From JAAXIE01 sp965263155 (GTDB taxonomy: Bacteria; Chloroflexota; Dehalococcoidia; Lucifugimonadales; JAAXIE01), in NCBI GenBank assembly GCA_965263155.1, contig OZ253586.1:744001-808000 (forward strand): a DNA stretch of 64,000 nt, given 5' to 3'. Numbering within the stretch: the first letter of the stretch is position 1; each line of letters begins with the position of its first letter. A program made the translations under genes and the position numbers. The notes below the pieces were generated by a model, which did no database searches, had not been told where the DNA came from, and saw only the letters and a program-made list of their open reading frames with translations. Below are positions 35,485 through 43,294 of this stretch, one piece after another.

Positions 35485-36204
35485 ATGCTGCACTGGCTTA
35501 CACAGACTATCGCTGAGAACATCGTAGCACTGGGTCTCGGCATGGCCATAGGCTATGGGATCCACTGGCACCGCAGCCGGCTCAAAGTCTCGCTTGCAAC
35601 ACACATCGAGCAGTCATGGTCAGACCGCACTATCCACATGAGCATCATGAATCACGGCAATAGACCTATCACCGTAGATTCGCGGACTGTCCACACGCCA
35701 CTGGAAGAGCTTTTGCCAAGAGTAGCCGAGAAAGACGACAAGACGGAACCACCACGGCCAAATCGCCTTGGCGGCATCCGACGCCTACTAGGCAAAGCGA
35801 ATCGCACATCAATGGCGAACGAGCTCAGTGGGACATTCGCTCGTTCGATGCTGAACGACCCACACTTTCGGCACCAACTCCTGGACTCTGGCACCACTCA
35901 ACGCATCGAACCGGGAGAACGCGCCGTGGGTAGCTTTCCTCGAACCCGCACGGTTCCACAAGCGCAGACCATTGTCTCCAAGAGTCAACACCTAACGATC
36001 ATACCCTCCTATCACGTCGTTGGACGCCGTCGCCGCATATGGGGTTGGCCAAGCATCCTCGGTGGCGGTCCCATCCCAATAGCGGCCCAATTCAACCCAC
36101 CGCGTATCGACGACGAAGACTACAACGCGGGGCCGACGCGGCACATGATGATACCCCCTCCTCATATTGATGCCTTGTTCCAAGCCTCAAAGGCCAACCT
36201 GTAG
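35485..36204 (+). CDS. Unknown protein with one N-terminal membrane segment
   Basis: A 239-residue protein of no family known to me. Residues 10-26 (ENIVALGLGMAIGYGIHW) are a single membrane anchor with a short outside or inside start. The rest is soluble, basic and proline-rich towards the end. IHMSIMNHGNRPITVDSRTV looks like a beta-sandwich strand pair. No catalytic motif is visible. The ATG at 35485 stands right before the hydrophobic part. It is flanked by gene-free stretches on both sides. Confidence 0.55.
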   Translation: MLHWLTQTIAENIVALGLGMAIGYGIHWHRSRLKVSLATHIEQSWSDRTIHMSIMNHGNRPITVDSRTVHTPLEELLPRVAEKDDKTEPPRPNRLGGIRRLLGKANRTSMANELSGTFARSMLNDPHFRHQLLDSGTTQRIEPGERAVGSFPRTRTVPQAQTIVSKSQHLTIIPSYHVVGRRRRIWGWPSILGGGPIPIAAQFNPPRIDDEDYNAGPTRHMMIPPPHIDALFQASKANL

Positions 36205-36778
36205 AGGTGGCGCAGTCCTCCTCACTGGCGAATAAAAAGAGGGCATGTCGGAACTAGGAGACAAGGCAGAGTCACGGCAATGTATACAGCTTGTAGTATC
36301 GCCAGGTTCTTGAGTTCCCTGGCCCCATCGCACGATACTTCCTGGACCGAGGGCCTCGCTAGGCTCACGGAGCCCCCAACCGCATCTCGAAGATGGTTCT
36401 GCCTACAGTCAAGATAGGCCCACTCTTTCCGTCCTAGCCTGACATTAGACCCTACCCGAGGATGGCAACACCAGCCCCCCCGATTCTCGTGTCCCATGAT
36501 GGGAGCCTGAACGCTTGTCTGGTGGCAGGACGCCGACGCGCGATGAAATCTGCCATCCGAGACCCAGGTGCCGCACAGAGGCTCTAGACATTTGAAGGCG
36601 TAACAGTGGTCGAGAGACTCGCCTTCAAAGCAAGCGGCAATAAGAAGCCGTTTGCCAGAATCACTGGATACTCCTCTCGCCACCAGCTATAATGGGCTAT
36701 AGCCCTGCTGGCCTTCGCCTTACGGTTCTTCTCCGTTGCTCGCAGAGCGCCCCGACAGCTCTTCTTGGTGGTACTGCT
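36205..36778. other. Gene-free stretch
   Basis: One open frame on the minus strand (36222-36683) has unusual amino-acid composition with many Cys, His and Ser and no motif; I do not regard it as a gene. The right end includes the leader of the lipoprotein gene, which has a frame open from 36692. Confidence 0.45.
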
Positions 36779-38788
36779 ATGAAGTTTCTATCGCTACTCC
36801 TTGCGCTTGCCCTATTGCTGGCCTTGGGCTGCTCCAGTGGCCTTACGGAAGACGAGGTCCGGCAAATGATCGAAGAATCCGCAATCGCTGACCCTAAGGG
36901 TGAGCCCGGTGAGATGGGGCCGCAAGGACCCAAGGGGGACCAAGGGGCTCCGGGTGTAGCCGGCCCACAAGGTGCCAAGGGTGATCCTGGCGAGCCCGGG
37001 ACGCATGGCGAACCGGGTGAGGCTGGCCCCCAGGGCGCCAAGGGCGAGGCTGGTGCGCGTGGTGCGCAGGGTCCTAGGGGTGACACTGGGGCAGCAGGGC
37101 CGTCGGGGGCTGCAGGCGAGGCCGGCGCCCCGGGAGACTCCGCCGAGGTCTTGGAGGCAGAGCAGGTGCTGCGCATCATCTACTGGCAGGCCCCGACTCT
37201 GCCTGGCCCGTACCTTTCCGGAGGTTTCAAAGACCGGGATGCTGGGGCTATAACCTTGGAGCCCTTGGCCAAGTATGACCCCTTGGGCAACATCATCCCC
37301 GCTTTGGCCAGAGAGATACCCACAGTGCAGAACGGGGGCGTGGCCGAAGACTTCACCTCAATCACTTGGACCTTGAGGGCTGGTCTTAAGTGGTCCGATG
37401 GCAGCCCGATGACCGCCGATGATGTGGTCTTCACTTGGCGCTACTGCACACACGAGGAGACGGGCTGTACGGCGGCCAGCGCCTTCACGGGCATATCCTC
37501 TGTCCGTGCCTTGGACAGTCGCACGGTGCGAATTACTTTCAACAGCCCGAAGCTATACCCTTACACCGCTTTTGTAGGCACAGGCACACCAGTTATCAGC
37601 AAGGCGCAATTTGAGGGCTGCATCGGCGCGGCGGCTGCCACATGCGACGCTCAAAATACCGCGCCGCTGGGCACAGGTCCGTATCGCATCACAGACTTCC
37701 GAGCCGACGACTACGCCATATACGGGCGTAACCCCCACTACTACGGCGCCCCTGCATACTTCGACCGCGTGGTGCTTGATGACGCCCCCAGTGCCGTGGC
37801 GGCAGCCCGCATGGTCTTGGAAAGAAGGGATGCTGATTACGCTTGGAACTTGCAGGTGGAGCCGGATATCTTGTCCGATATGGAGGTAGATGGTCAAGGC
37901 GTTGTGGTCTCCGGCTTCGCCAGCTTGGTTGAGCGCATCGTTCTCAACCAGACCAACCCGGACCCCGACCTAGACGACGACCGCTCGGAATACTTGAAGG
38001 GAAACAACTCTCATCCGATCCTGAGCTTCGCTCCCATCCGGCAGGCCATGTCGATGGCCATCGACCGTCAAGCCATATCTGAGCAACTGTACGGCTTTGC
38101 CGGAGAGCCTACCTGCAACCTCATAACCGGGCCGGTTCTGTACGTCTCCACTGCCAACGACGGCTGCTTGAGACAGGATATCGCGGGGGCCAACCGGTTG
38201 CTGGACGAAAACGGGGTTGTGGACCATAACGGGGACGGCATCCGCGAGTATCAGGGTCTGCCTTTGCGCATCACCTTCCAGACCACGGCCAACTCCGTAC
38301 GCGAGGCTACGCAGGGCATGGTACAAGGCTGGTGGCGTGAGATAGGCATCGAGACGGAACTGGTGCAGCACGACGCCACCCTGTTCTTTGGCGGTGACCC
38401 AGTGGAGAACGCCGACGCATCCTACCGCCGGTTCTTCGCCGATGTGCAGATGTATGCCGGCAGCGCCGATGTCGACCCTGGGTCCCATCTCTCCGAATCC
38501 CTATGCGATGAGATCCCCACACGGGCCAACAATTGGTCTGGCGGGAACGTCCCCCGCGCCTGCAATGAAGAGTACGATCAGGTCTTCGCCCAACTGACAC
38601 AGACCGGGACGGGCCTGGCGCGTGCTGACCTCATCAGACAGTTGAACGACATCCTAGTGCAGAACTACTACGAGATTCCGGTGGTGAACCGGGGTGTGGT
38701 CTCCGCACATCACGATACCCTAGTTGGAGTCCTCATCAACGGCTGGGACAGCGAGATGTGGAACATCGCGGAGTGGCGTCGTCGCTAG
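36779..38788 (+). CDS. Collagen-like/family 5 solute-binding fusion lipoprotein
   Basis: A 669-residue exported protein. MKFLSLLLALALLLALGC is a signal peptide with a lipobox (cleavage before Cys18). Residues about 40-120 hold 27 unbroken Gly-X-Y triplets (GEPGEMGPQGPKGDQGAPG and onward). The remaining 540 residues are a peptide/nickel-type (SBP family 5) binding protein: LEPLAKYDPLGNIIPALARE, WTLRAGLKWSDGSPMTADDV, YRRNPHYYG-like and AMSMAIDRQAISEQLYGFAG. It should bind an oligopeptide or similar ligand for an ABC importer, but no permease or ATPase gene is nearby. The ATG at 36779 sets the signal peptide. A terminator follows the stop. Confidence 0.9.
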   Translation: MKFLSLLLALALLLALGCSSGLTEDEVRQMIEESAIADPKGEPGEMGPQGPKGDQGAPGVAGPQGAKGDPGEPGTHGEPGEAGPQGAKGEAGARGAQGPRGDTGAAGPSGAAGEAGAPGDSAEVLEAEQVLRIIYWQAPTLPGPYLSGGFKDRDAGAITLEPLAKYDPLGNIIPALAREIPTVQNGGVAEDFTSITWTLRAGLKWSDGSPMTADDVVFTWRYCTHEETGCTAASAFTGISSVRALDSRTVRITFNSPKLYPYTAFVGTGTPVISKAQFEGCIGAAAATCDAQNTAPLGTGPYRITDFRADDYAIYGRNPHYYGAPAYFDRVVLDDAPSAVAAARMVLERRDADYAWNLQVEPDILSDMEVDGQGVVVSGFASLVERIVLNQTNPDPDLDDDRSEYLKGNNSHPILSFAPIRQAMSMAIDRQAISEQLYGFAGEPTCNLITGPVLYVSTANDGCLRQDIAGANRLLDENGVVDHNGDGIREYQGLPLRITFQTTANSVREATQGMVQGWWREIGIETELVQHDATLFFGGDPVENADASYRRFFADVQMYAGSADVDPGSHLSESLCDEIPTRANNWSGGNVPRACNEEYDQVFAQLTQTGTGLARADLIRQLNDILVQNYYEIPVVNRGVVSAHHDTLVGVLINGWDSEMWNIAEWRRR

Positions 38789-38805
38789 ACGCTGACAGTG
38801 GCCAT

Positions 38806-38846
38806 ACTATCGGGGCGTACGATTTCGCGCCCCGATAGTCGTTTTT
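38806..38846 (+). terminator. Rho-independent terminator of the solute-binding lipoprotein gene
   Basis: ACTATCGGGGCG (38806-38817) pairs with CGCCCCGATAGT (38828-38839), loop 10 nt, followed by CGTTTTT. All 12 stem pairs match. Its T-run reaches the stop codon of the convergent gene. Confidence 0.88.
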
Positions 38847-39309
38847 AGGGGCTGCCAGCCCAGCGCGCCAGTGCCTTGTCCGGTGCAGCGATCTCCTCAA
38901 CCGACATGTAGTAGTAGTCCTCCCAGCTCTCCTGGGGCAGGCCGGTGAACACCATCAAATTCAAGGGGTATTCGTTGCTGTCGGAGAGACGGCGGAAGTC
39001 GTCGCGGAACAGGAAGGTGGGCTTCCCCAAGGCAATGGCCATGCCCAGCTCCACCATCACACCTTCATCGGGAGGCACCCCATTCACGACGGCGAAGATG
39101 GCATCGGCGTTCCGCACATCTTCAAAGTCCTTCTGCCCTATCTCGTATGCCCAACCGGGCTGTGAGAAGTCGACCTGGTTGTTGCGGGCAAAGGGTTCCC
39201 AGACCTCCAGCCCCAGCTCCTCTAGAGCTAAGACTACTAAGGGCAATAGCAGCGCCTTCTGCTGCGTGGAAAAGCCGTAAGGGTTGGCCAAATAGACTGT
39301 CTTCGGCAT
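38845..39309 (-). CDS. Nucleoside 2-deoxyribosyltransferase-like protein
   Basis: A 154-residue protein. KTVYLANPYGFSTQQKALLL, EVWEPFARNN, FEDVRNADAIFAVVNGVPPD and DEGVMVELGMAIALGKPTFL are the standard blocks of the deoxyribosyltransferase fold, with the catalytic glutamate in VMVELG. It exchanges bases on deoxynucleosides or hydrolyses modified nucleotides. The ATG at 39309 starts the conserved strand; 39 in-frame codons upstream are dropped. It is convergent with the lipoprotein gene. Confidence 0.88.
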   Translation of the reverse strand: MPKTVYLANPYGFSTQQKALLLPLVVLALEELGLEVWEPFARNNQVDFSQPGWAYEIGQKDFEDVRNADAIFAVVNGVPPDEGVMVELGMAIALGKPTFLFRDDFRRLSDSNEYPLNLMVFTGLPQESWEDYYYMSVEEIAAPDKALARWAGSP

Positions 39310-39511
39310 CGCATCCCGTCCCGTCCGTTCGTTCGTGCTTGGCATGCTTCGTGCCAGCGCTTCCCTGTGGGCCTTGCCGCTGTGGGCCCATAGCGCTGGG
39401 GTGATAGAGGGTATCACGATAGTCAAGAGGCCCCAAAGCTCTACGGCGTAATTTGTCTGGTTCTAGAGCAGGCATGAGACCTCTCCGTAACTTTGGGCAG
39501 AAGCAACGAGA

Positions 39512-39581
39512 GTCCCTTCCCCCTCGACGGGGGAAGGTTAGAGCCTGCCTCGGACTTGATCCGGGGATGGGGGTGAAAGGG
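39512..39581. repeat. Dispersed palindrome, family B, copy 2
   Basis: CCCTTCCCCCTCGACGGGGG is followed by AAGGTTAGAGCCTGCC and then a second hairpin, CGGACTTGATCCGGGGATGG. It shares both hairpins in the same order with 41495-41564. Confidence 0.75.
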
Positions 39582-39613
39582 CTGGGTCGCAAGCTGGCAT
39601 TTGATGTGCATGG

Positions 39614-39645
39614 TTCCTGGATACCGGCTTTCACCGGCATCACGG
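39614..39645. repeat. Dispersed palindrome, family A, copy 6
   Basis: CCTGGATACCGGCTTTCACC is followed by GGCATCACGG. It follows a family B element at 32 bp distance. The 472 bp between the genes at 39309 and 39782 hold nothing else that I recognise. Confidence 0.65.
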
Positions 39646-39781
39646 AGGTTATGCAGAGGTCTTCAGCCAGCGTCTGGAATGTTGACACCCCGTTGCCCCT
39701 TGGCTACCCTGAGCCAACCGGGGCGCACCCTCGGCCCATTCCCCAATTCGTACAGCCCAATTCGTACAGAAGGAACGAGTC

Positions 39782-40972
39782 ATGAAGCTTTTGCAATTCG
39801 ACGAGCTTACCTACCCTTACGTTCCCGAGATCGGTTGGGAGACTAGGTTCAGCAACCGCTTCTGCGATCCACAGCTGGTGCACCAGACCTACATGGAGCA
39901 CATGGAGCAGTGGGCCTGCAGCGAGGAACAGGGCTTCGATGGCATTATGACCAACGAGCACCACTTCACTGCTTTCAATATCCAGCCTGCCTGTAACATC
40001 ACCACCACTGCCGTCACCATGCTGACCAAAAATATCAAGGTGGGCGTTATTGGCAACGTCATACCTCTGCGCCATCCCATACGAACCGCCGAGGAGTTCG
40101 CTATGATCGACTGCCTCTCCGGTGGACGTTTCATCGGTGGCATAGTGAGGGGAATACCGGCGGAGTACGTCTCCTACAACGTCGATCCCTTCAGCAGCCG
40201 CGAAAAGCTGAAGGAGTGTTTCGACATCATATTCAAGTGTCTCACCGAGGAGGAGTTTGACTATGATGGCAAGTTCTACCAACTGACCAAGGTCTCCGTT
40301 TGGCCCCGCCCCATCCAGAATCCCATACCATTCTGGATGCCCACGGGATCGCTAGAGAGCATCGAGTTCTCCGCCGAGCGCAGGATCGTCGGCTGCCAAG
40401 TGTGGTTCCCCACCGAGATGTTCCGGGACTGTTTCGACACCTATAGAAACGTGGCGCGCGAGAAGTTCGGCTGGAACCCAGCCTTCAGCACCTTCACCGG
40501 GTCTAGGTTCATACATGTGGCCGAGACCAACGAGCAGGCCATCGAGGAGGCACGACCCGCGTTGGACTACATGTTCGGTCCTCAAGGTTTCTCACGCCCC
40601 CTGAACGCACCAGCCGCTCTGCCGGGACACCAGACCGACAAATCCTTCTCCCATCGCACACTTACCCAGGATGCCGGGGTCGATGCGCTCTCCAACGACA
40701 TCCCCTTTGATGAGAGGCGTCGCAAGGGTGTCATGGTGTGCGGCGACCCTGACTACGTAACGGAATGGCTGAAGCGTGACGCCGAAGTGGCAGGCTACGG
40801 CAACCTGCTGTGCATGTTCCGCTGTGGCAACATGTCCCACGACAAGGTGATGAAGTCGAAAGAGATGTTCGCCAAGTATTGCCTGCCCGAGCTCAAGGGA
40901 ATCAACATCGACGAGCCCGGCACCGAGGCCCCCATAACCAGGCTGCCCTCGGCGTCGCCAGTGGCCGCATAA
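39782..40972 (+). CDS. LLM-class flavin-dependent monooxygenase
   Basis: A 396-residue luciferase-fold oxidoreductase. MKLLQFDELTYPYVPEIGWE opens it. EEQGFDGIMTNEHHFTAFNI, IKVGVIGNVIPLRHPIRTAE and DCLSGGRFIGGIVRGIPAEY are the flavin-site blocks shared with the gene at 28099. The start is ATG 39782, preceded by AAGGAACGAGTC. The gene at 40984 follows after 11 bp and most likely shares its transcript. It would oxygenate an unidentified organic compound. Confidence 0.9.
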   Translation: MKLLQFDELTYPYVPEIGWETRFSNRFCDPQLVHQTYMEHMEQWACSEEQGFDGIMTNEHHFTAFNIQPACNITTTAVTMLTKNIKVGVIGNVIPLRHPIRTAEEFAMIDCLSGGRFIGGIVRGIPAEYVSYNVDPFSSREKLKECFDIIFKCLTEEEFDYDGKFYQLTKVSVWPRPIQNPIPFWMPTGSLESIEFSAERRIVGCQVWFPTEMFRDCFDTYRNVAREKFGWNPAFSTFTGSRFIHVAETNEQAIEEARPALDYMFGPQGFSRPLNAPAALPGHQTDKSFSHRTLTQDAGVDALSNDIPFDERRRKGVMVCGDPDYVTEWLKRDAEVAGYGNLLCMFRCGNMSHDKVMKSKEMFAKYCLPELKGINIDEPGTEAPITRLPSASPVAA

Positions 40973-40983
40973 GGAGAGCTTAG

Positions 40984-41493
40984 GTGACTCTTCCCCTATT
41001 TGACAACTCCAACTATCGGCTGACCAGCGATTCCGAGGAGATAGTTGGCCGCACGGTGCAGCGGGAAAACGGCCAAGTCGCCGCCACATGGCACATGCGC
41101 GTCCCTCAGGCCGGGCCCGACGGTATCCCCTTCAAGGTCATCTTCGCCGGGCCCAACTTCGAGCAGCGGGGCAGTGCTTTCCGCCTGCATCTCGCCACCA
41201 ACGACAATCAGCCCATCTCTGGCGACGTCGACGTCAGGGTCGAGACAGGCTTGGCGTCTGGAGAGGACCAAAAGGTGTTGTTCGAGGGTAAGTACGAGCA
41301 ATTCACCAGCATCCCCGACCAGAAGGCCTTCGACGCTGCCGTTGCCCTACAGCAGCGCGCCGAGGTTGGAAAGGACCACTCAATACAGCTCCGGGTCTCC
41401 GTCCCGGAAGGGACTCCGGAGCCTGACCTGTCCGCCGAGGGCTCTTACTTCGAGTTCGAAGTGTACAAGATTTGGATGAATATATCCGCCTGA
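40984..41493 (+). CDS. Unknown small protein in the monooxygenase operon
   Basis: A 169-residue protein without a family that I recognise. It is soluble and beta-rich (TVQRENGQVAATWHMRVPQ, IPFKVIFAGPNFEQRGSAFR, YFEFEVYKIWMN). The GTG start at 40984 has AAGGAG nine bases before it. Its position 11 bp after a monooxygenase gene and before a hydrolase gene suggests an accessory role for the same compound, for example binding of the substrate. That is inference from position only. Confidence 0.65.
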   Translation: MTLPLFDNSNYRLTSDSEEIVGRTVQRENGQVAATWHMRVPQAGPDGIPFKVIFAGPNFEQRGSAFRLHLATNDNQPISGDVDVRVETGLASGEDQKVLFEGKYEQFTSIPDQKAFDAAVALQQRAEVGKDHSIQLRVSVPEGTPEPDLSAEGSYFEFEVYKIWMNISA

Positions 41494-41494
41494 A

Positions 41495-41564
41495 GTGTCC
41501 CTTCCCCATTGAGGGGGAAGGTTAGAGCTTGCCCCGGACTCGCTCCGGGGATGGGGGTGATCGG
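41495..41564. repeat. Dispersed palindrome, family B, copy 3
   Basis: CCCTTCCCCATTGAGGGGGA is followed by AGGTTAGAGCTTGCC and the second hairpin CCCCGGACTCGCTCCGGGGA. It fills the space between the unknown gene and the hydrolase gene and supplies the ribosome-site region of the latter. Confidence 0.75.
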
Positions 41565-42443
41565 GTGACGACCAGTGGCTATGCAGGGTTCGGCTCCCAG
41601 TTCAGCAGAGAAAGCGCCAGCGTTGGAGACGTTACCCTCTTCTACCTGAAAGGGGTTCGGGGCGAACCACTGCTCTACCTCCACGGGCTTGGGGGTTGGG
41701 GGGCGTGGGAACGCCACATCTTCAGCCTTGCCATGAACTATTGCCCCTACGTTCCCCAGTTGCCCGGCTGGCGTGACGGGCGAGTCCCTGAGCGCGTCAA
41801 ATCAGTGAAGGACTACTCTGACCTGCTCGTAGAGTTCCTCGATGCCCTCTCGATACCACCCTGCGTGGTGGTAGGCCACTCCATCGGAGGCTGGATTGCG
41901 CAGTACCTAGCCGCGGACCATCCATCGCGGGTGTCGAAGCTGGTGCTGGTGGACTCCATGGGAGTAAGTGTGCCGGACCGTCCAGCGGCCGACTTGATAA
42001 ACATCGACAGGGAAACCTTCTACGGCGCTGCCTTCACCAAGATGGAAAGCATCCGCGTGGCAGGCGACTTCGGCGACACGCCGGAGAGCATGCAGAACAA
42101 CGAGGAGTTCGAGAGCCAGTGGAAGGGGCGTGAGGTGCTGACCTCCCTCGCCGGGGCCAACCCCAGCGACCCTGACCTCACGGGCAGGCTCGGCGACATC
42201 AAGGCACCCACCCTGATCATCTGGGGGCGTGACGACGAGCTGGTTCCCATGCGTCATGGCGAGGTGCTGGCTGACGCGATACCCAACTCCAGCCTTGCCA
42301 TCATCGAGAGCGACGAGCGACAGACCGCAGGCCACTCCCCCATGCGCTACCGCGTCGAGACCTTCAACCTAGTGGTGCGCAACTTCCTCATCGGAGGCCA
42401 AGAAGCCCCCCCTGAGGGCATGGTCACCATGGTCAAGGGATAG
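41565..42443 (+). CDS. Alpha/beta hydrolase
   Basis: A 292-residue hydrolase from the GTG at 41565. LLYLHGLGGWGAW is the oxyanion loop, CVVVGHSIGGWIAQYLAADH contains the nucleophile serine, and LIIWGRDDELVPM gives the acid; the usual final histidine is probably in the AGHSPMRYRVE segment. An ATG at 41529 would start inside the palindrome, so I prefer the GTG. It resembles C-C-bond or ester hydrolases that work after ring or Baeyer-Villiger oxygenation. It may act with the monooxygenase upstream. Confidence 0.85.
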   Translation: MTTSGYAGFGSQFSRESASVGDVTLFYLKGVRGEPLLYLHGLGGWGAWERHIFSLAMNYCPYVPQLPGWRDGRVPERVKSVKDYSDLLVEFLDALSIPPCVVVGHSIGGWIAQYLAADHPSRVSKLVLVDSMGVSVPDRPAADLINIDRETFYGAAFTKMESIRVAGDFGDTPESMQNNEEFESQWKGREVLTSLAGANPSDPDLTGRLGDIKAPTLIIWGRDDELVPMRHGEVLADAIPNSSLAIIESDERQTAGHSPMRYRVETFNLVVRNFLIGGQEAPPEGMVTMVKG

Positions 42444-42460
42444 GCGCGAGGGGCCGTAAC

Positions 42461-43279
42461 CTAAGCGGGGCTGACGCTCAACTGCGGAAGCAGGTTGCCC
42501 AACGCCTCTTCGAACCGCCCTGCCTGCGGCGACTGCAGGTTGAAGTCCAGTGGCGTGATCGACACCCGATTGTGCCGCAGGGCCCACACATCGGTATCCT
42601 CGCCCTCGTCGTGGTGGGCAGGTTTGTTGCGCGAAATCCAATAGTGTTTGCGCCTGCCATCGTCGCCCTCGCGCACTGATTCACTGTAGCTCTGTCCGGC
42701 TAAGCGGCAGACCTGTATATCCTTGATGCTCTCCATGGGGTCGTTGGGAACGTTGACGTTCAGCAGGAAGGGGCCAGTAACGCTCCGCTCTTGCAACCTC
42801 TGCACCAATGCGCCGAGGATGGTCGCAGCCACATCGAACCGGGTGTTCTTTACAGCCGCCACTGACATGGCGATCGCGGGGAAACCTCGCATGTAGCCGT
42901 GCAGGGCGGCTCCCACCGTGCCTGAGACGAAGATGTCGCTGGCTAGGTTGGACCCCATGTTGATGCCCGACACCACCAAGTCAACCGACCCTGCCAGCTT
43001 CTCCAACGCCAGCACACAACTGTCGCCGGGGGTGCCCTCCACTGCGAAAGCCCGTACGCCGTTGGCTTGGCTATCCCCATTGGGTGCTGCAAGGGGCGCC
43101 ACTTGGGGCGCAACTTCACTGGCGCGAATGGGCACATGCAAGGTCAGAGATGGCCCGGTGCCGCTCTGGTCCCGATCTGGAGCGACCACGTAGATCTCGC
43201 CGTGGGGGCGCAGGACTTCCACAGCAGCCCACAATCCGGGAGAGTTGATGCCGTCGTCGTTGGTTACCAGTATCTTCAA
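42461..43279 (-). CDS. surE: 5'/3'-nucleotidase SurE
   Basis: A 272-residue metal-dependent phosphatase. MKILVTNDDGINSPGLWAAV holds the DD metal site, VVAPDRDQSGTGPSLTLHVP the next block, VDLVVSGINMGSNLASDIFV the SGxNxG motif, and GTVGAALHGYMRGFPAIAMS the following strand. It removes phosphate from nucleoside monophosphates and short polyphosphates. The length fits the family. It starts 15 bp after the mutase gene and may be cotranscribed with it. Confidence 0.95.
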   Translation of the reverse strand: MKILVTNDDGINSPGLWAAVEVLRPHGEIYVVAPDRDQSGTGPSLTLHVPIRASEVAPQVAPLAAPNGDSQANGVRAFAVEGTPGDSCVLALEKLAGSVDLVVSGINMGSNLASDIFVSGTVGAALHGYMRGFPAIAMSVAAVKNTRFDVAATILGALVQRLQERSVTGPFLLNVNVPNDPMESIKDIQVCRLAGQSYSESVREGDDGRRKHYWISRNKPAHHDEGEDTDVWALRHNRVSITPLDFNLQSPQAGRFEEALGNLLPQLSVSPA

Positions 43280-43294
43280 GTAGTAGTCCTTCTT

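Noticed and set aside
36222..36683. Minus-strand frame of 153 codons in a gap
   Set aside because: Odd composition with many Cys and His, no ribosome site, no motif; probably noncoding.
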